A stretch of DNA of 9,683 nucleotides from JBBSUQ01 sp038234235 (GTDB taxonomy: Bacteria > Bacteroidota > Bacteroidia > Flavobacteriales_D > Crocinitomicaceae): NCBI GenBank assembly GCA_038234235.1, contig JBBSUQ010000129.1, positions 1 through 9,683 on the forward strand, written 5' to 3'. Both the position numbers and the translations under genes were made by a program. This document shows, piece after piece, positions 6,437 to 9,683 of this stretch. The notes under the pieces were generated by a model. The model made no database searches, was not told the DNA's origin, and worked only from the letters and a program-made list of their open reading frames with translations. Each line of letters starts with the position of its first letter. The first letter of the stretch is position 1.

Positions 6437-7666
6437 ATGATAGAACTACTCAAAAAATTTGAAGAAAAACGTCCGGAAATTGTATTTGAATGGAAAGATT
6501 CAGAAACAGAAGCCGAAGGTTGGGTAGTAATAAATTCATTGAGAGGAGGAGCAGCAGGAGGAGGAACCAGAATGCGCAAAGGATTGGACAAAAGAGAGGT
6601 TGAATCTCTTGCCAAAACTATGGAGGTTAAATTTACTGTGGCAGGCCCGGCAATTGGCGGTGCAAAATCAGGAATAAATTTCGACCCTAAAGATCCCCGA
6701 AAAGAGCAAGTACTTAACAGATGGTTTCAAGCTGTTACTCCTTTACTTAAACATTATTATGGTACGGGTGGAGATTTAAACGTAGATGAAATTCACGAAG
6801 TTATTCCCATTACTGAAGATTGTGGTGTTTGGCATCCACAAGAAGGTGTTTTTAACGGGCATTTTCAACCACGTGAAGCCCAAAAGATAAATAGAATTGG
6901 ACAACTGCGTAATGGCGTATTGAAAGTTTTGGAAGATGTAAAATACTCTCCAGATGTCACTAAAAAATACGTTGTTGCAGATATGATAACCGGTTACGGT
7001 GTTGCAGAATCCATAAGACATTTTTACAACATTTATGGAGGAGATATAAAAGGCAAACGAGTTATAGTGCAAGGTTGGGGAAATGTTGGCTCAGCTGCAG
7101 CCTACTATCTTGCACAAGATGGCGCAGTAATAGTTGGTATTATTGACCGTGTTGGTGGACTAATAAAACAAGAAGGATTTACCTTTGAAGAAATAAAAAA
7201 ATTGTTTCTCAATAAAAAAGGCAATGAACTTTCAGCGCCAGATATGCTTTCTTTTGACGATTGCAACTCTCGAATTTGGGATATCAAAGCAGAAATCTTT
7301 ATACCTTGTGCAGCATCAAGACTGGTTGAAAAAAATCAATTAGAAAAAATGATTGCAGCCGGAGTAGAATTAATTTCTGCAGGTGCCAATGTGCCTTTTG
7401 CTGATCCTGAAATATTTTTTGGACCAATAGCAGAAATGGCTGATGAGAAAATTAGCGTTATTCCTGATTTTATATCCAATTGCGGTATGGCGAGAGTTTT
7501 CGCTTACCTCATGAGCAATGATTTAGGTGAAATAACGGATGATGGAATATTTATGGACACAAGTGGTACAATTTATTCAGCAATGAAAAAAGTTTTCGAT
7601 GTACAAAAATCTAAAAATAAAATGGCCAAAACGGCTTTTGAAATAGCTCTTAAACAATTAATTTAA
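6437..7666 (+). CDS. Glu/Leu/Phe/Val dehydrogenase family protein
   Basis: This is an NAD(P)-dependent amino-acid dehydrogenase, reversibly converting an L-amino acid to its 2-oxo acid plus ammonium. Its 409 residues hold both family domains. The substrate domain has GGGTRM (41-46), K65, PAIGGAKSGI (71-80) with K77 at the catalytic lysine position, and GGDLNV (111-116) with D113 at the position of the second catalytic residue. The Rossmann domain has GYGVA (186-190) and the dinucleotide loop VQGWGNVGSAA (211-221), with D237 after the second strand, suggesting but not proving NAD preference. Late motifs are SAGANVPF (314-321) and PDFISNCGMARVF (343-355). GGTRM resembles leucine dehydrogenases, while the length and GGDLNV look more like glutamate dehydrogenase. 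The usual NAGGV of the substrate pocket is NCGMA here. The substrate is therefore left open, glutamate or a branched-chain amino acid being likeliest. nhaD follows after 14 bases, suggesting co-transcription. Confidence 0.9.
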   Translation: MIELLKKFEEKRPEIVFEWKDSETEAEGWVVINSLRGGAAGGGTRMRKGLDKREVESLAKTMEVKFTVAGPAIGGAKSGINFDPKDPRKEQVLNRWFQAVTPLLKHYYGTGGDLNVDEIHEVIPITEDCGVWHPQEGVFNGHFQPREAQKINRIGQLRNGVLKVLEDVKYSPDVTKKYVVADMITGYGVAESIRHFYNIYGGDIKGKRVIVQGWGNVGSAAAYYLAQDGAVIVGIIDRVGGLIKQEGFTFEEIKKLFLNKKGNELSAPDMLSFDDCNSRIWDIKAEIFIPCAASRLVEKNQLEKMIAAGVELISAGANVPFADPEIFFGPIAEMADEKISVIPDFISNCGMARVFAYLMSNDLGEITDDGIFMDTSGTIYSAMKKVFDVQKSKNKMAKTAFEIALKQLI

Positions 7667-7680
7667 TTTAAAAAAAACAA

Positions 7681-9054
7681 ATGGAAATATTTATAGTATC
7701 CGTATTCATTTTAGGCTATTTAGCCATTACCTTAGAACATCAATTAAAAATTGACAAACTAATACCAGCGCTTATAATGATGGCATTGGCCTGGGCTGGT
7801 GTTGCACTCGGGTTAGATAATTTCGACCAATGGTTTGATTCAGAAAGTCATTCATTGATGACAAATTTCGGCAGTTTACCGCACGAAGCAGCGCACGGCA
7901 CACTTTCTAAATCTGGAATTTTCGAAGGAACATTGTTACACCATTTTGGAAAAACATGTGAGATTTTAATATTCTTAGTTGGTGCAATGACGATTGTTGA
8001 AATAATGGATCATTTTAATGCATTTCAGGCAATTAAGAAATTTATTAAGACCAACTCTAAAGGAAAATTACTTTGGATAGTTTGTATATTAGGTTTCATA
8101 CTTTCAGCGATTATCGATAATTTAACTGCAACAATTGTATTAATTACTATATTAAGAAAGCTAATTTCAGAAGCAAATTTACGAATGTATTACGCAGGTA
8201 TGATTATTATTGCTGCAAATGCAGGTGGTGCATGGTCTCCAATTGGTGATGTAACTACAACTATGCTTTGGATGGGCGATAAAGTTACTGCAATGCATTT
8301 AATTTCAGAATTATTTATACCATCATTCATCTGTATGGCTGTACCGACCTTAATTGCTTCATTTTTACCTATTTTCAAAGGTACAATCCCGCCAATTGTC
8401 GACACTGAAAAAGTGAGCAAAAATAGTGGTTTGATGCTAGTATTAGGTTTGGGGATGATTGTTTTTGTACCGGTATTTAAAACTTTAACGCATTTACCTC
8501 CATATATTGGGATGATGTTGTCTTTGGGTATAGTTTCTTTGGTTGCTGAATTCGTATCTAAACGCGCATTTTCTCTTACAACTGTTGAAGATCACAATCA
8601 TGCACATGGACCGACTTTTAAAGCATTATCGAAAATTGAAATGCCGAGTATTTTATTTTTCTTGGGTATATTGATGACCGTTGCAGCTTTAGAATCTTTA
8701 GGTTTAATATTTACATTTGGTCAAAATATAAGTGCTAATATTCGAGAAGATACTTTTGTAACCTTATTAGGTGTAGGATCTGCCATTATTGATAACGTGC
8801 CTTTGGTTGCTGCATCCATGGGAATGTTTAATGAGCCAATAGATTCGGAAGTATGGCATTTTATAGCTTATGCTGCTGGTACAGGCGGATCTATGTTAAT
8901 TATCGGTTCGGCTGCAGGAGTTGTAGCAATGGGTATGGAAAAAATCTCTTTCTTCTGGTATTTGAAAAATATTTCTTGGTTGGCACTCATTGGTTACCTT
9001 TTGGGAGTTGGAGCAATTGTGCTTAGAAATATGTTTGAAGCAGGTGCAGTATAA
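7681..9054 (+). CDS. nhaD: Na+/H+ antiporter NhaD
   Basis: NhaD is an inner-membrane antiporter of the ion-transporter (arsenite-permease-like) superfamily, exporting Na+ or Li+ in exchange for protons and so supporting pH and salt homeostasis. The 457 residues contain about 11-13 hydrophobic segments, for example near 3-20, 27-45, 93-109, 130-155, 171-190, 210-230, 250-268, 273-291, 322-345, 358-382, 394-418 and 428-448. Family signatures are IIDNLTATIVLI (144-155) and its inverted counterpart IIDNVPLVAA (369-378), with NAGGAWSPIGDVTTTMLW (180-197) and GTGGSMLIIGSAAG (400-413) in the paired half-repeats. Two aspartate-asparagine (DN) pairs in discontinuous helices are the probable cation sites. 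A hydrophilic, histidine-rich stretch lies at 57-88, and another short one (DHNHAHG) at 304-310. It is preceded by AAAAAAACAA rather than an SD. It lies between the dehydrogenase and exbB genes and is probably in their transcript. Confidence 0.93.
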   Translation: MEIFIVSVFILGYLAITLEHQLKIDKLIPALIMMALAWAGVALGLDNFDQWFDSESHSLMTNFGSLPHEAAHGTLSKSGIFEGTLLHHFGKTCEILIFLVGAMTIVEIMDHFNAFQAIKKFIKTNSKGKLLWIVCILGFILSAIIDNLTATIVLITILRKLISEANLRMYYAGMIIIAANAGGAWSPIGDVTTTMLWMGDKVTAMHLISELFIPSFICMAVPTLIASFLPIFKGTIPPIVDTEKVSKNSGLMLVLGLGMIVFVPVFKTLTHLPPYIGMMLSLGIVSLVAEFVSKRAFSLTTVEDHNHAHGPTFKALSKIEMPSILFFLGILMTVAALESLGLIFTFGQNISANIREDTFVTLLGVGSAIIDNVPLVAASMGMFNEPIDSEVWHFIAYAAGTGGSMLIIGSAAGVVAMGMEKISFFWYLKNISWLALIGYLLGVGAIVLRNMFEAGAV

Positions 9055-9085
9055 TAAAAAAAATAATTAAAACGTTTAAACAATT

Positions 9086-9683
9086 ATGAACTTATCATTT
9101 TTAATGCAAATCGCCCAGACAGAAGAAGGCGGTTCAGGGATTGTGAAAAAATCTATTTGGAGCATCATCGCTAGAGCCAGTGATAACTTTTTTGGATTAT
9201 TCATTAACATTGCTTTGGCTCTAATGCTTGGTTATGCTGTTTTTGTTTTCGTAGAAAGACTTTTAGCACTTAAAAAAGCAAGTCGCGAAGAAGGAAATTT
9301 TATCTTGAAAATAAAAGAATATTTAATGGATGGAAAAATTGAACAAGCCAAAGAATATTGTGCTCGTTCACACTCCCCTTCTGCTAGAATGTTGGAAAAA
9401 GGAATTGCCAGAATTGGTAAGCCAATTGAAAGTATTTCCGCCTCTATTGAAAATACTGGAAAACTAGAAGTATTGAGACTAGAGCAAAGATTAGCATTTC
9501 TTGCAACAGCTGCTGGCGCCGCTCCAATGATCGGTTTCTTGGGTACAACAGTTGGTATGGTAATGGTTTTTATAGATTTAGAGCAATCTACAACTTTAGA
9601 TATTAAAGTTATCGCTCCGGGTATTATGACTGCCATGGTGACAACAGTTGCCGGATTGATAGTTGGAATTGTTGCTTACATGG
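9086..9683 (+). CDS. MotA/TolQ/ExbB proton channel family protein (3' end cut by window edge)
   Basis: From ATG 9086 the frame stays open to the last base, giving 199 complete residues of an ExbB/TolQ-type inner-membrane protein. This family forms a pentameric proton channel with ExbD/TolR and uses the proton motive force to energise TonB-dependent outer-membrane transport or the Tol system. A first transmembrane segment is at about 34-57. A cytoplasmic helical stretch follows (60-130), containing ARSHSPSARMLEKGI. The second segment holds the hallmark GFLGTTVGMV (150-159). The third holds MTAMVTTVAGLIVGIVAY (181-198), with the conserved threonines of the channel. The short amphipathic N-terminus is typical of Bacteroidota members. 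An internal ATG at 9104 is an alternative start. It lies 31 bases after nhaD with no promoter seen. I would expect exbD/tolR-like and possibly tonB genes just downstream. ExbB is favoured over TolQ or MotA by length and motifs, but not proven. Confidence 0.88.
   Translation, partial: MNLSFLMQIAQTEEGGSGIVKKSIWSIIARASDNFFGLFINIALALMLGYAVFVFVERLLALKKASREEGNFILKIKEYLMDGKIEQAKEYCARSHSPSARMLEKGIARIGKPIESISASIENTGKLEVLRLEQRLAFLATAAGAAPMIGFLGTTVGMVMVFIDLEQSTTLDIKVIAPGIMTAMVTTVAGLIVGIVAYM

Noticed and set aside
9066..9090. AAACGTTT and GTTTAAAC palindromes between nhaD and exbB as an operator or terminator
   Set aside because: Short AT-rich palindromes are expected by chance at this base composition. 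There is no GC-rich stem with a T run and no second copy elsewhere in the window.
9232..9636. Minus-strand open frame of 134 codons
   Set aside because: It is antisense to the ExbB-type gene, whose frame encodes clear family motifs. The antisense translation shows low-complexity composition and no recognisable domain.

Overview
The window looks like a core-genome segment of an AT-rich member of the Bacteroidota. The pointers are a PorP/SprF C-terminus followed by gldJ (type IX secretion and gliding genes restricted to this phylum), two promoters of the Bacteroidota type (TTTG, about 20 bp, TAnnTTTG), and start codons preceded by A-rich sequence rather than Shine-Dalgarno motifs. The class cannot be fixed from this sequence. 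The gldJ-murF adjacency is flavobacteria-like, but the PorP gene directly before gldJ differs from the porV-porU order I remember for Flavobacterium johnsoniae.

Layout. Positions 1-189 hold the 3' end of a PorP/SprF outer-membrane protein gene. A good promoter (211-242) then drives gldJ (256-2301), which ends at a strong intrinsic terminator (2318-2353). murF (2376-3668) follows on the same strand. Its stop codon touches a 364-base gene-free stretch (3669-4032). This stretch carries a decayed tandem repeat of about 77 bp (3668-3871), about 110 bases with nothing recognisable, and the terminator of a convergent acyl-CoA dehydrogenase gene (minus strand, 4033-5175). Divergent from that gene, anmK (5264-6340) starts a second plus-strand group. 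A promoter (6367-6395) precedes a Glu/Leu/Phe/Val dehydrogenase gene (6437-7666), followed 14 bp later by nhaD (7681-9054) and 31 bp later by an ExbB/TolQ-type proton-channel gene (9086 to the window edge, truncated).

How the genes fit together. The left part concerns the cell surface: PorP and GldJ belong to type IX secretion and gliding, and MurF makes the peptidoglycan precursor UDP-MurNAc-pentapeptide. AnmK returns recycled anhydro-MurNAc to the same pathway. The dehydrogenase, NhaD and ExbB genes are probably co-transcribed. Amino-acid deamination, Na+/H+ exchange and proton-motive-force-driven TonB energisation share no single pathway, although the last two both depend on ion gradients.

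I found no clear undescribed system, defence island, prophage, insertion sequence, CRISPR array, tRNA or rRNA. The points most worth a second look are the repeat array after murF, the large insertion and missing FGE cysteines in GldJ, the unusual substrate-pocket motif of the amino-acid dehydrogenase, the altered AnmK active-site motif, and the position of the gldJ promoter relative to its possible start codons.
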